DNA from: an uncultured Lachnospiraceae bacterium
Lineage (GTDB): Bacteria; Bacillota; Clostridia; Lachnospirales; Lachnospiraceae
Reading direction: 5' to 3'
DNA length: 53,083 bases
Assembly: GCA_934432595.1 (NCBI GenBank)
Contig: CAKRYR010000016.1
Coordinates: forward strand, 1-53,083
In this document: positions 36,350-46,407 of the stretch, one piece after another
How the letters are laid out: every line of letters starts with the position of its first letter
How positions within the stretch are numbered: position 1 is the first letter of the stretch
Notes under the pieces: generated by a model
The model's input: the letters and a program-made list of their open reading frames with translations, nothing else
Told to the model about the DNA's origin: nothing
The model's database searches: none
Made by a program: the position numbers and the translations under genes

Positions 36350-37930
36350 TTATTTATACAATTCATACCAATTATCATCAAATGTTGTTTCTGCATAGTA
36401 TGGGAATTCTCTTAATTCTTCATATTCTTCAATGTAATTAAAATTATACTCCATAAATTCATAGTCTCTATCAAAATAGTATTTACTGTTTTCCCAATTA
36501 TTATCTTTATAGTTTTGTAAATTATACTCAGAGTGAACGTAATCTTTAATGTCTTTGCCATCAACTTGATTATAATTTTCATCAAGATATCCTTGATTTT
36601 TCATATCATCATATATAAATACATTGTAGCATTCCATCTTATCCAAAAAATTCATATAATATGGACTAGTTACAGCATTTCTCAACATATTCATCATATC
36701 CATTCCAACTTCCATAGTTGGGAAATAAAATGTTATTCCATGAGCATTAGGAGCACCTTTTGCGTGTTTCTCATAAACAACCATATTATTTATAGCTTCT
36801 TTAACCTTATCTGTATTTCCTACAAGATTTGAAATTTTATCCATATAACTATATAAATCTACCATTCCATATTCATAATCTCCACAGCCTTCTCCAGTTG
36901 AATTAGCTGCCTCACTTACAAATTCATCAAGTTCTTTATCAGAAACACTCATCTCATCTAATTGTTTTGCAATATCATTAAAAGCTACTATCGCATTATC
37001 AACCTTACTTAAATCTATTACCGATAATGTTGAAAATTCATACTCTTCACCAACTTCTTCAACTACTTTCATAAAGCCATCCACTATAGCTTTTCCTACT
37101 TCTTTACCATCTATCGTTGGATTTTCAACTAATGCACTAACAAATGGTTTATAATACCATCCATCACAAGATTCTACTTGTTCTGAAGCAACCATATAAT
37201 TAGCATATGGAACCAATAAATTAGCAGTTTCTAGCGATGCCATTAAACAAGCATCAAATCCTACAAATTCAAACTTATCTGTCATTTTCTTAGACACATC
37301 ACTAAAAGCTTTTTCCATTTCTAAAAGAGATAATGAATCATATTCATTATTTTCATCGCAACATACACCACCAAGTGTACCGCCACCATGATTCCATAAC
37401 ACAACCCCCATCTTTTCAGCAGAATAATTTTTTATTCCCCAATTAAGAAAACTCTTAAATGTTGAACCATCTCCCATATTAGCATTAGGGTGACTCTCTA
37501 CTAATTCTATTCTATTATTTTTAATTATATATCTTCCTATTCTATCAGCTTCTATTGCAGGTTTATTCCAAGCATTAGCTCCACCAGTCTGAATTACAAT
37601 ATTTACTTTATCACTTTCAGGAGCAGATATCATCTCTTTTATATCATTAGAAGCAGCATGATAATTTGTTTCCAAATCGCTTCCACACATATATACAAAT
37701 ATAGTCCAAGTACCTTTTTTACCCATTGGTTCATTTCCAAGTTCATTTCTTTTTACTTGCAATACTCCATTTGAATCAACAGATAAATTAGTATTTCTCT
37801 CATACTTTGCACCACTTGTGCTTTCAATATTATCTGCTTTTGCATTTTTAAATTTACCTGAAAAGACTGCTGTTAGAGCAACAGCACTCACCAAAAGACC
37901 TGCTACTATCCCTTTTTTTAACTTATTCAT
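36350..37930 (-). CDS. Secreted clostripain-family (C11) cysteine protease
   Basis: The 526-residue product has an N-terminal signal segment (about 7-24, IVAGLLVSAVALTAVF). The catalytic dyad of family C11 is visible: H181 in VVLWNHGGGTLGG and C228 in FEFVGFDACLMAS. Other family marks are TIFVYMCGSDLE and YMVASEQVESCDGWYY. Clostripain relatives cleave after Arg or Lys and are often self-processed. No cell-wall anchor or lipobox is visible, so release from the cell is likely. The tail after about 440 is Tyr/Asn-rich. It interrupts the usual dnaJ-prmA order. Confidence 0.88.
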   Translation of the reverse strand: MNKLKKGIVAGLLVSAVALTAVFSGKFKNAKADNIESTSGAKYERNTNLSVDSNGVLQVKRNELGNEPMGKKGTWTIFVYMCGSDLETNYHAASNDIKEMISAPESDKVNIVIQTGGANAWNKPAIEADRIGRYIIKNNRIELVESHPNANMGDGSTFKSFLNWGIKNYSAEKMGVVLWNHGGGTLGGVCCDENNEYDSLSLLEMEKAFSDVSKKMTDKFEFVGFDACLMASLETANLLVPYANYMVASEQVESCDGWYYKPFVSALVENPTIDGKEVGKAIVDGFMKVVEEVGEEYEFSTLSVIDLSKVDNAIVAFNDIAKQLDEMSVSDKELDEFVSEAANSTGEGCGDYEYGMVDLYSYMDKISNLVGNTDKVKEAINNMVVYEKHAKGAPNAHGITFYFPTMEVGMDMMNMLRNAVTSPYYMNFLDKMECYNVFIYDDMKNQGYLDENYNQVDGKDIKDYVHSEYNLQNYKDNNWENSKYYFDRDYEFMEYNFNYIEEYEELREFPYYAETTFDDNWYELYK

Positions 37931-37956
37931 ATACTACACCTCCAAAAATTAAGACA

Positions 37957-38040
37957 TAAAATAATCTTAATATCTATTATACTACACTTCTCATCCCTTA
38001 TTTCTAAAGATTCTCTATAAACTATTAAAATAATCTTAAT
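37957..38040 (-). promoter_or_regulatory. Paired direct repeats around the protease promoter
   Basis: On the minus strand ATTAAGATTATTTTA occurs at about 37957-37972 and again at 38025-38040. A TATAAT box lies between them at about 37976-37981. Two identical 15-base sites flanking a promoter suggest a regulator binding site. No good -35 box is seen. Confidence 0.45.
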
Positions 38041-38046
38041 TGGGGA

Positions 38047-38830
38047 GTTCTAGGTTTTTCTGTTCTAGAGACGATTTGAATATTTATATTCGTGATTAAT
38101 TCTAGTGACGATTTATGTTTTATATTCGTAGTACCTTTAAATTAACGATATAATAATGATATAGGTATTCATTTTAACACACGCTCTCGCTTGGACGAGT
38201 GCCTAACAGTTCTAAATTCATACTGCGCTAAAAGCTTGTATTCATTAAGAACTGAGGAACTCGTAACAGTGTTAAAATTGAATACTATATATTATTATAT
38301 CTGTTTACTGAATAAATACGAATATAAACTATAAATCTGCTTATTAATAAGTCCACTAATATAAATATTCTAATCTGTTTACTACAATATATAGAAAAAA
38401 TATATATCTTTCGCGGAGCTTATATATAAAAACAAAGAATTATCAATAAATAGATTATTAAATTCCAGTAGACAGATTTTTATTCTATATTGCAGTAGAT
38501 AATTTTTTTATATTTCAATAAACAAATTTTATTTTATATTTAAGTAAACAGATTTAAAAAAGGATTTTCTATTTAATCCTTTAAAGTAACAGGTATAAAA
38601 ATTATATATTATTCAATACAACCTATATTTGTGCATCTCGGTACTAGGTAAGCACAAGATGCCAATCGCAGTGCGAACCTTAGTACCGCTAGTTGCACAA
38701 CAAAGCGAAAGCGTTAGGTTGTATGAATAACTATATACATTTTTAGACCGTCACTTATAAAGAAACCCTAAATAGAAAATCCTTATTTAAATCGTCACTA
38801 GAACACCAAACTAAAAATCATCCCTAGAAC
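38047..38830. repeat. Composite palindromic repeat element (784 bp)
   Basis: The outer ends are inverted copies of GTTCTAGAGACGATTTG (38062-38078; also 38098-38114) and AAATCGTCACTAGAAC (38789-38804; again to 38830). Inside are three nested inverted repeats. The first is 38149-38180 with 38269-38300. The second is an array of ATCTGTTTACT-like units at 38298-38397, repeated inverted at 38460-38560. The third, 38618-38722, is bounded by ACAACCTA/TAGGTTGT and holds AAGCGAAAGCG. No gene is visible in 37931-38838. The element lies between dnaJ and the protease gene. Confidence 0.8.
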
Positions 38831-38838
38831 AAAAAAAC

Positions 38839-39993
38839 CTATTTATTGAATAATCCTTTACGTCCCTTTTTGCCTTTTTCATCATTTGATGATGCAGTTT
38901 TTTTCCCAGTCATTGCATCATCATACTGACGTAATAATTCCTTTTGTTCATTAGTAAGTTTAGTAGGCACCTGTACAACAAGAGTAACATAATGGTCACC
39001 ACGTACTTGTGAATTACGTAATGTAGGAATACCTTTTCCCTTTAATCTTACCTTTGTATCACTTTGAGTACCTGGTTTTACAGTATATAATACATCTCCA
39101 TCAACTGTACTTATCTTAACATCTCCTCCTAAAGCTGCCTCTGCAAATGAAATTGCCTTAGTTGAGAATACATCATATCCATCTCTTTGGAAAATTGGAT
39201 GACGAGATACATTAACTTCAACAAGTAAATCTCCTCTCTCGCCACCGTTTATGCCTGGCTCACCTTTATCTCTAATTCTAATACTTTGACCATTATCAAT
39301 ACCTGCTGGAACAGATACTTGAATCTTCTTTCTCTTTGCAATATATCCTGAACCAGAACAATCTGGACAATGTTCTTTAATAATCTTACCAGTTCCATGA
39401 CAATCTGGACAAGCAGTTACTGTTCTTGTCATTCCTATAAAAGATTGTTGTGTCATTACAACTTGACCTTTACCACCACATTTAGTACATGTTATTGGAC
39501 TAGTTCCCGGTTTAGCACCTGAACCATTACACTTTGTACATACATCTTTTAAAGTAATATCTATCTCTTTATCAACACCAAAAGCTGCTTCTTCAAAAGT
39601 AACTCTTACTCTAGTATGAACATTTTGACCTTTTTGAGGAGCATTTGCATTACGACGTCTTGAGCCGCCACCAAATATATCGCCAAATATATCACCAAAT
39701 ATATCCCCCATATCCATACTACCAAAATCGAAACCGCCGAATCCAGCTCCGCCGGCACCACCATTTTCAAATGCAGCATGGCCAAATTGATCATATTGAC
39801 GTCTCCTATCCGCATCACTTAAAACAGCATATGCTTCTTGAACTTCTTTAAATTTAGCCTCTGCATCCTTATCATCTGGATTAGTATCTGGGTGATATTT
39901 CTTAGCTAATTTTCTATATGCTTTTTTTAATTCATCGTCAGTTGCTGTTTTACTAACGCCTAGCACCTCATAATAATCTCTTTTATCTGCCAT
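38839..39993 (-). CDS. dnaJ: Chaperone protein DnaJ
   Basis: A 384-residue class I J protein: J domain with HPD at 34-36, Gly/Phe-rich linker (about 70-110) containing a repeated DIFGDIF, four CxxCxGxG zinc motifs (CTKCNGSG, CTKCGGKG, CPDCHGTG, CPDCSGSG), and C-terminal substrate-binding domains. It stimulates the DnaK ATPase. The start at 39993 is nine bases after AAAGGA; the track-like upstream ATG at 40011 lacks a site. The stop codon lies nine bases from the composite repeat. Confidence 0.96.
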   Translation of the reverse strand: MADKRDYYEVLGVSKTATDDELKKAYRKLAKKYHPDTNPDDKDAEAKFKEVQEAYAVLSDADRRRQYDQFGHAAFENGGAGGAGFGGFDFGSMDMGDIFGDIFGDIFGGGSRRRNANAPQKGQNVHTRVRVTFEEAAFGVDKEIDITLKDVCTKCNGSGAKPGTSPITCTKCGGKGQVVMTQQSFIGMTRTVTACPDCHGTGKIIKEHCPDCSGSGYIAKRKKIQVSVPAGIDNGQSIRIRDKGEPGINGGERGDLLVEVNVSRHPIFQRDGYDVFSTKAISFAEAALGGDVKISTVDGDVLYTVKPGTQSDTKVRLKGKGIPTLRNSQVRGDHYVTLVVQVPTKLTNEQKELLRQYDDAMTGKKTASSNDEKGKKGRKGLFNK

Positions 39994-40111
39994 ACCTAAC
40001 ATTCCTTTCACTTAGACCCATATAACTGTGAAAATGGAAGGGCCAAATGACCCTTAGTTACAAAGTTCTCATTTAGACACTTCCAAACTCACATTATTAT
40101 CTTATTACATT

Positions 40112-42001
40112 CTATATTTCTTTATAGTCTCCGTCAACTACATCATCTTTATTAAATCCTGCATTTGAATTAGCTCTTGCATCCTGAGCTGCCTTAGCAA
40201 AATCTTCTGGGTTCACACCCGCAGCTCCTGCTGCTCCTTGAGCTTGCTCATAAACTTTACTAAATAATGCTTGAGCACTGTTCATTAATTTTTCTTTTGC
40301 AGCCTTAATGTCTTCAACTTCACCATCTGACATTACTTCTGGATTACTCTTCTCAACTAATTCTTTTAAGTGAGCCAAATCTGCCTCAACTTGTGATTTA
40401 TCATTAGCATCTATCTTATCCCCAACTTCGCTAAGAGCTTTCTCAGTTTGGAATACCATAGAATCAGCTTCATTTCTTACTTCAACTGCTTCTTTACGTT
40501 TCTTATCTTGTGCTTCATATTCTGCAGCTTCCTTAACAGCCTTATCTATATCAGCGTCTGATAAGTTTGAACCAGCTGTAATAGTGATATGTTGCTCTCT
40601 TCCTGTTCCTAAATCCTTAGCTGAAACATTAACAATACCATTAGCATCTATATCAAAAGTAACTTCGATTTGTGGAACACCTCTTCTTGCAGGTGGTATA
40701 CCATCTAATCTAAATTGTCCTAAGCTCTTATTATCTCTAGCAAATTGTCTTTCACCTTGTACTACATTGATATCAACTGCACTTTGGTTATCTGCTGCTG
40801 TCGAGAATACTTGACTCTTCTTAGTAGGAATTGTAGTATTTCTCTCGATTAATCTTGTAGCAACACCACCCATTGTTTCGATTGATAATGAAAGTGGAGT
40901 TACATCAAGTAATAATATGTCTCCAGCACCTGAATCTCCTGCTAATTTACCACCTTGAATTGAAGCACCAAGTGCAACACACTCATCTGGGTTTAAAGAT
41001 TTTGAAGGTTCATGTCCTGTTAATTGTCTAACCTTATCTTGAACTGCAAGAATACGAGTTGATCCACCTACAAGTAATACTTTACTTAATTCTGAAGCTG
41101 TCATACCAGCTGCTTGTAATGCATCAGTAACTGGTCTAGCAGTTCTTTCTACTAAATCATGAGTTAATTCATCGAATTTAGCTCTTGTTAAGTTCATATC
41201 AAAATGTTTTGGTCCTTCAGCTGTTGCTGTAATAAATGGTAAATTAATGTTAGTAGTAGCTGCTGATGAAAGTTCTTTCTTTGCTTTCTCTGCTGCTTCT
41301 TTTAATCTTTGAAGAGCCATCTTATCTGTTGATAAGTCTACACCTTCAGCCTTCTTGAATTCCTCTATCATATATCTAGTAATCTTCTCATCGAAGTCAT
41401 CTCCACCAAGTCTATTATCTCCTGAAGTTGCTAATACTTCGATTACACCATCACCAATTTCGATAATAGATACATCAAATGTACCACCACCTAAATCGTA
41501 TACCATAATCTTTTGCTCATTTTCATTATCTAGACCATAAGCAAGAGCTGCTGCAGTTGGTTCGTTGATTATTCTCTTAACCTCTAAACCTGCAATCTTA
41601 CCTGCATCTTTAGTTGCCTGTCTTTGTGCATCGTTAAAATATGCTGGAACAGTGATAACTGCCTCTGTAACTTTTTCTCCTAAATATCCTTCTGCATCAG
41701 CTTTTAATTTTTGAAGAATCATTGCTGAAATCTCTTGTGGAGAATATTTCTTATCATCAATTGTTACTCTATAATCAGTTCCCATATGTCTCTTAATTGA
41801 AGAAATAGTCTTATCTGAGTTAGTAACTGCCTGACGTTTTGCTGGCTCACCAACTAATCTTTCACCATTCTTACTAAAAGCTACGATAGATGGAGTTGTT
41901 CTAAGTCCTTCTGTATTTGCTATAACAACTGGTTTTCCACCTTCCATAACTGCTACACATGAATTTGTTGTTCCTAAATCAATACCTATAATTTTTCCCA
42001 T
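40112..42001 (-). CDS. dnaK: Chaperone protein DnaK (Hsp70)
   Basis: A 629-residue Hsp70. Nucleotide-binding signatures are IGIDLGTTNSCVAVMEGG, VYDLGGGTFDVSIIEIG and VLLVGGSTRILAVQ, with the linker DILLLDVTPLSLSIETMGG, then substrate-binding and lid domains. The lid ends in KDDVVDGDYKEI. The first 24-residue gap of E. coli DnaK is missing, as in other Gram-positive forms. It is third in the heat-shock operon under HrcA/CIRCE control. Confidence 0.97.
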   Translation of the reverse strand: MGKIIGIDLGTTNSCVAVMEGGKPVVIANTEGLRTTPSIVAFSKNGERLVGEPAKRQAVTNSDKTISSIKRHMGTDYRVTIDDKKYSPQEISAMILQKLKADAEGYLGEKVTEAVITVPAYFNDAQRQATKDAGKIAGLEVKRIINEPTAAALAYGLDNENEQKIMVYDLGGGTFDVSIIEIGDGVIEVLATSGDNRLGGDDFDEKITRYMIEEFKKAEGVDLSTDKMALQRLKEAAEKAKKELSSAATTNINLPFITATAEGPKHFDMNLTRAKFDELTHDLVERTARPVTDALQAAGMTASELSKVLLVGGSTRILAVQDKVRQLTGHEPSKSLNPDECVALGASIQGGKLAGDSGAGDILLLDVTPLSLSIETMGGVATRLIERNTTIPTKKSQVFSTAADNQSAVDINVVQGERQFARDNKSLGQFRLDGIPPARRGVPQIEVTFDIDANGIVNVSAKDLGTGREQHITITAGSNLSDADIDKAVKEAAEYEAQDKKRKEAVEVRNEADSMVFQTEKALSEVGDKIDANDKSQVEADLAHLKELVEKSNPEVMSDGEVEDIKAAKEKLMNSAQALFSKVYEQAQGAAGAAGVNPEDFAKAAQDARANSNAGFNKDDVVDGDYKEI

Positions 42002-42065
42002 GATATTTCACCTATACCTTTCTAAATTTACATCTATTATTATTTGTTTATATCTTAATTTTTAA

Positions 42066-42695
42066 TTAGTTAACTACTTTTACCATACTATGTCTTACTA
42101 CGCTCTCTTTATACATATAACCTTTTTGGAACTGTTCAGCCACAATATTTTCATCCATTTCCTCATCCTCATCATGCATTACTGCGTTATGAAGATTTGG
42201 ATCAAATTCCTTACCAACAGCATCTATTGGTGTAACACCAATCTCTTCAAGCGTTGTCATCATATGCTTATATATTTTATCAATTCCTTGAACAAATGGT
42301 GTCTCTTTTTCTTCATCAGAAGCAGCGTCTAAAGCTCTTTCAAAATTATCCACAATTGGAAGAATCTTTTCTATAACGCTTTTTGCTCCTATCTCAAACA
42401 TTTGAGATTTTTCTTTATCAGTTCTTTTTCTAAAGTTATCAAATTCAGCCATATTTCTAACAAGTCTATCTTGAAGTTCTTCTATCTTTTCATCTCTCTT
42501 ATCTTTCTTTTTAGCTTTTTTAACTTTAGCTTCTTTATTTATCTTCTTTGTCTCTTCTGTAGTTTCACCTTCTTTTACAGCTTCAACATTATTAACAGTT
42601 TCATCCGTAGCTTTATCTTTTTTAACATCACCCTGTTCTTTCTCGTTAGCTACATTTTCTTTTGTTTCTTCAACATCTTTAACCATTTCTGCCAC
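42066..42695 (-). CDS. grpE: Nucleotide exchange factor GrpE
   Basis: A 209-residue protein. The N-terminal 70 residues are a highly charged Lys/Glu-rich disordered region. The coiled coil has LQDRLVRNMAEFDNFRKRTDKEK, and the C-terminal beta domain has GVTPIDAVGKEFDPNLHNAVMHDEDE and YMYKESVVRHSMVKVV, which matches the GrpE signature. It releases ADP from DnaK. The start codon is GTG after AAAGGTGATG. Confidence 0.95.
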   Translation of the reverse strand: MAEMVKDVEETKENVANEKEQGDVKKDKATDETVNNVEAVKEGETTEETKKINKEAKVKKAKKKDKRDEKIEELQDRLVRNMAEFDNFRKRTDKEKSQMFEIGAKSVIEKILPIVDNFERALDAASDEEKETPFVQGIDKIYKHMMTTLEEIGVTPIDAVGKEFDPNLHNAVMHDEDEEMDENIVAEQFQKGYMYKESVVRHSMVKVVN

Positions 42696-42728
42696 GATGT
42701 CATCACCTTTCTTAATTATTAATTATTC

Positions 42729-43769
42729 TTAATGATTATCATCATTTTTAAATATATTGTCTAATTGAACCATAAAATTTTGTAATGATTCAACAACTCT
42801 CTCATAATCCATACGTTTTGGTCCGATAATTCCAACCTTACCATATACGCCATCTTCTAACTTATAGGTGGCTGTTACCAAAGAACAATCCTTCATAGAT
42901 TCTATAGAACTTTCATTTCCTATATATACTTGAATTCCTGTTTCTTCTGTATCATTTTCCATCTTATCTGTTATAAGTCTCGTTAACATATTCTTTTCTT
43001 CTAATGTATGCAATATCTCAGATGCCTTGTTATTATCACTTAACTCTGGGTATTTAAGGATATTAGTTGCTCCGCTTGTATAAATCTGAAGTTGATCTTC
43101 TTCATCAATTATCTTAGCTATTTCATCTAAAATCAATTCAACTAACTCTTTATATTCACCAGCTTGTTCTTTTAATTTTTGAATAACAGCGATATTAATA
43201 CCCTCTATTCCTAAACCTTGTAAAAATGTATTTAAAACAATATTAAGTTTTAAAACCATTTCCTTATCCAGTTCAATAGGAACATCTATTATTCTGTTTT
43301 TAACAAGATTATTATCAAGAACTAATACCATTAAAAGTTTATGAATATCAAAATCTGATAACTGTAAAAACTTAACTACATGCTTCTTATATTTTGGCTT
43401 AGTAATCATAGAAGTATAATTTGTGTCACTTGCCAATAACTTAGCTGCGTTTTCTAGTACTACTTCTAGTTTATCCGCCTTTTCAATAAGCTTTTCTTTC
43501 ATCTCTTTTACTTCATTATGCTTATCTTTTAACATATCATCAACATATAGCCTATATCCCTTATCAGAAGGAATACGTCCTGCAGAAGTATGAGGTTGGA
43601 TAATGTATCCCATGTCCTCTAAATCAGACATCTCATTTCTAATAGTTGCAGAACTTAGATTTAGGTCAGTATATTTAGATATTGTTCTTGAGCCAACTGG
43701 TTCACCTGTTTCTAAATAAGTTTTAATAATAGCATTTAATATTTTTCTTTTTCTTTCATCTAGTTCCAC
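42729..43769 (-). CDS. hrcA: Heat-inducible transcription repressor HrcA
   Basis: A 346-residue repressor. The winged helix (RKRKILNAIIKTYLETGEPVGSRTI, SSATIRNEMSDLEDMGYI) is followed by TSAGRIPSDKGYRLYVD and the GAF-like dimer domain. It binds the CIRCE operator at 43826-43852 just upstream of its own gene, and so represses the hrcA-grpE-dnaK-dnaJ operon until heat shock. The start codon is GTG with GAAGGGAT upstream. Confidence 0.96.
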   Translation of the reverse strand: MELDERKRKILNAIIKTYLETGEPVGSRTISKYTDLNLSSATIRNEMSDLEDMGYIIQPHTSAGRIPSDKGYRLYVDDMLKDKHNEVKEMKEKLIEKADKLEVVLENAAKLLASDTNYTSMITKPKYKKHVVKFLQLSDFDIHKLLMVLVLDNNLVKNRIIDVPIELDKEMVLKLNIVLNTFLQGLGIEGINIAVIQKLKEQAGEYKELVELILDEIAKIIDEEDQLQIYTSGATNILKYPELSDNNKASEILHTLEEKNMLTRLITDKMENDTEETGIQVYIGNESSIESMKDCSLVTATYKLEDGVYGKVGIIGPKRMDYERVVESLQNFMVQLDNIFKNDDNH

Positions 43770-43825
43770 AATATCCCTTCATTCTGAAAATTTTTACTAA
43801 AACGAATAAACTTTATTTTTTCTTA

Positions 43826-43852
43826 TTAGCACTCTACTGCTTCGAGTGCTAA
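43826..43852. promoter_or_regulatory. CIRCE operator
   Basis: A perfect TTAGCACTC, nine bases, GAGTGCTAA, the HrcA binding site. It lies just after the -10 box of the promoter at 43864-43892. Confidence 0.98.
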
Positions 43853-43863
43853 CATCTATATTT

Positions 43864-43892
43864 AAAATAACACTATTATTTATGTTTGTCAA
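43864..43892 (-). promoter_or_regulatory. Promoter of the hrcA-grpE-dnaK-dnaJ operon
   Basis: On the minus strand TTGACA (43887-43892), a 17-base spacer and TATTTT (43864-43869), with CIRCE immediately downstream. Confidence 0.85.
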
Positions 43893-44137
43893 TACTTTTT
43901 ATAAAATATTTTATCTATACATAATTTTATTCTCATTATTTTATTTATTTTTGTTAAAAACAAACTTTTATTTCTAATTATTTACTATTATATAATGATT
44001 TATCCTTAATTAAGATTTTATACTAACCGATATTAAAAAAGATAATTTGTAATTTTTAAAATAGACTTCAAATTATCAATATTATAAAGTAAATTTTATA
44101 TCATTTTAAATATACATATATGTGGAGGATAATAAAT

Positions 44138-45049
44138 ATGGGAAAAAACAAATCAGTATTTGCGAGTAAATTTAAGAAGATTTTTTCTAATATAAAATTT
44201 AAAACCCTGACTATGAAACTGTTCCTTATCAATTTCATCTCTGTTTTTTTAATTGCTTCAATAATGTGCTTCCTTATCAATTATTGCACTAACACAATAA
44301 TTGATATGTATAATCAATACTATACAGACTCATTAATGTTTCAAAAAGAAAAACAATGTAAATTACAAGTCGAATCTATAATGGAAATAATAGAAAACGA
44401 ATTCAGTAATGTTAAAAATGGATTAAAAGCTCCAATAGATGCAAAAAAGATGCTATAAAAACAATAAGAAAGCTAAGATACGGAGATGATAATTTAGGAT
44501 ATTATTGGATATCAAACATAACTGGTCTTTGTGTCATGCATCCTATCTCTTAATGCTTCTATTGAAGCTGCTAGAGCTGGCGATGAAGGAAAAGGTTTTG
44601 CTGTTGTTGCTTCTGAAATAGGAACACTAGCCTTTAAATCTTCAGAAACAGTAACTGAGATAAATAAAATACTTAATGAGTTAAAAACAAACTCACTTAA
44701 ATCAGTAAAAATAATGGAAGAAATGAATGAATCTTCAAAAGTTCAAGTTGCAACCTTACAAGATACAATACAAATATTTGATGATTTTAAAAATATTTTA
44801 GACTTATGTTTAGACTCAATAAATACAATTTCAGAAAAGATTCAAGATGTTAATAATAAACGTGATAATATTACAACAAATATTACACAATTATCAAATA
44901 TAGCAACTAATAATGCTGCTTCCTCTGAGGAAACCTCAGCAACTGTAATTGAATTAACTGATGTTGTAAGTCAATCAACTAAGATTATAGCTTCTTTATC
45001 TAATGATTTTAATGATTTATCAGCAAGTATTAAAAGCTTTAAGATATAA
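44138..45049 (+). pseudogene. Methyl-accepting chemotaxis protein remnant
   Basis: The first frame (44138-44458) has a membrane helix (MKLFLINFISVFLIASIMCF) and the start of a Cache sensor. A one-base loss in the A-run near 44445 breaks it: after it the other frame reads DAIKTIRKLRYGDDNLGYYWI ... NITGLCVMHP, a typical Cache sequence. At about 44545 that stops and the third frame continues from the middle of the signalling domain: LSLNASIEAARAGDEGKGF to 45049. The second membrane helix, HAMP and first half of the signalling domain are deleted. GGAGG lies 9 bases before the start. Confidence 0.85.
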
Positions 45050-45110
45050 TAGAAATAATAAATTCTAATAAAATATCATAAGCAATTTAAGTAATCATTA
45101 TAAACTAAAA

Positions 45111-45158
45111 TGGCCTACAATTGTTTGACCAAATATCTAACAATTGTAGGTCATTTTT
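45111..45158 (+). terminator. Terminator after the chemoreceptor remnant
   Basis: GGCCTACAATTGTT pairs with AACAATTGTAGGTC (one G-T pair) and is followed by ATTTTTATTT. Confidence 0.75.
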
Positions 45159-45214
45159 ATTTAATACGAGGAAATTGCGTCACCACTCTTTGCTCTATCT
45201 TAAAATCATAAGCT

Positions 45215-46387
45215 TTACAATAAAAAATCAGCTAAAACTATATTACTAACATCAATTCCCTTATCTGTTAATCGCAAAATATCATTTTCTTCATTTAATA
45301 AATTCATAGGAACATATTTATCAATAACATTTCCATATACATCATGAATATCTTTATCAAATAGCTCTTTAAACTTAGATATACTTACTCCTCTTGTCAT
45401 TCTCAAACCTAAAAACATATATTCTTCCATTTTATTCTGCATGGATAAATATTGCTTATTACATTCTATATTTTTTACTGTAAGCAAATAATTGCTTAAT
45501 TTATCATATACTTCTATATATTTATTAATATCTCGTATTCTATCATATCTATATCCATTCAAATATGATGATGCTCCTACTCCAAAACCTATATACTCAA
45601 CTCCAGTCCAGTATGATGAATTATGTTTACTTTCCATACCTCTTAATGAATAATTAGATATCTCGTATCTTTCATATCCACTATTTTCTAATATTTCCTT
45701 TGTCTTATAAAACATTTTTCTCTCATCATCTTCAGATACCAACTTAAGTTCATCTTGTATATTATAAAAATGAGTGCCCTCTTCAATTATCAAACTATAA
45801 GAAGATATATGCTCAGGCTTTAAACTAATTACCTTATTTAAAGTTTCCTCATAGCTTTCTACACTCTGATTCGGAATTGCCGACATAACATCTATATTAA
45901 TGTTGTCAAAGCCTACACTGCGTAACAATTGATAGCTCTCTAAAAACTCTTCATATGTATGAATTCTTCCAAGTATCTCAAGCTCTTCATCATTAGCACT
46001 TTGAAGCCCCATACTTATACGATTAATACCCATTCTCTTATATTCTTCTACTTTCTTGTTCAACAAAGTCCCTGGGTTAACCTCTATGGTTATCTCTGGA
46101 TTATCACATACGTCAAATGATTCTTTTATTTTCTCAAGTATCATCCCTATAAGTTCTGAATCTATAGATGATGGCGTTCCCCCACCAATATATATTGTCT
46201 GTACCTTATATTCTTGTAACTCTTTACTATATATCTCTATTTCCTTTATTAAAGCATTAACATAATCTCTTGCAAGTTTATTTTGGTCTTCATCTTTATT
46301 GCAATAATTACTTGATAAAAAATCACAGTAATTACACTTTCTCACACAAAAAGGTATATGTACATACACCCCTAAACTTTTCTTCAC
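45215..46387 (-). CDS. hemW: Radical SAM heme chaperone HemW
   Basis: A 390-residue member of the coproporphyrinogen oxidase-like family. The radical SAM motif is CVRKCNYC (C14, C18, C21), the CX3CX2C spacing typical of both HemN and HemW; TIYIGGGTPSSI, NPGTL, RISMGLQSANDEEL and YEISNYS follow. It lacks the N-terminal extension of true HemN, and its position after lepA is the classic place for hemW in Firmicutes. It is therefore expected to insert heme rather than oxidise porphyrin. The start codon is GTG after GGAGGGGG. Confidence 0.92.
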   Translation of the reverse strand: MKKSLGVYVHIPFCVRKCNYCDFLSSNYCNKDEDQNKLARDYVNALIKEIEIYSKELQEYKVQTIYIGGGTPSSIDSELIGMILEKIKESFDVCDNPEITIEVNPGTLLNKKVEEYKRMGINRISMGLQSANDEELEILGRIHTYEEFLESYQLLRSVGFDNINIDVMSAIPNQSVESYEETLNKVISLKPEHISSYSLIIEEGTHFYNIQDELKLVSEDDERKMFYKTKEILENSGYERYEISNYSLRGMESKHNSSYWTGVEYIGFGVGASSYLNGYRYDRIRDINKYIEVYDKLSNYLLTVKNIECNKQYLSMQNKMEEYMFLGLRMTRGVSISKFKELFDKDIHDVYGNVIDKYVPMNLLNEENDILRLTDKGIDVSNIVLADFLL

Positions 46388-46407
46388 ATTACCCCCTCCT
46401 TTTTACT

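Noticed and set aside
38298..38560. Regularly spaced ATCTGTTTACT-like units as a CRISPR array
   Set aside because: The units are diverged, change orientation half-way and have no unique spacers or cas genes nearby. They belong to the nested palindromes.
42402..42722. 106-residue frame opposite grpE
   Set aside because: It is Phe/Ser-rich, a shadow of the Lys/Glu-rich grpE strand, with no ribosome site.
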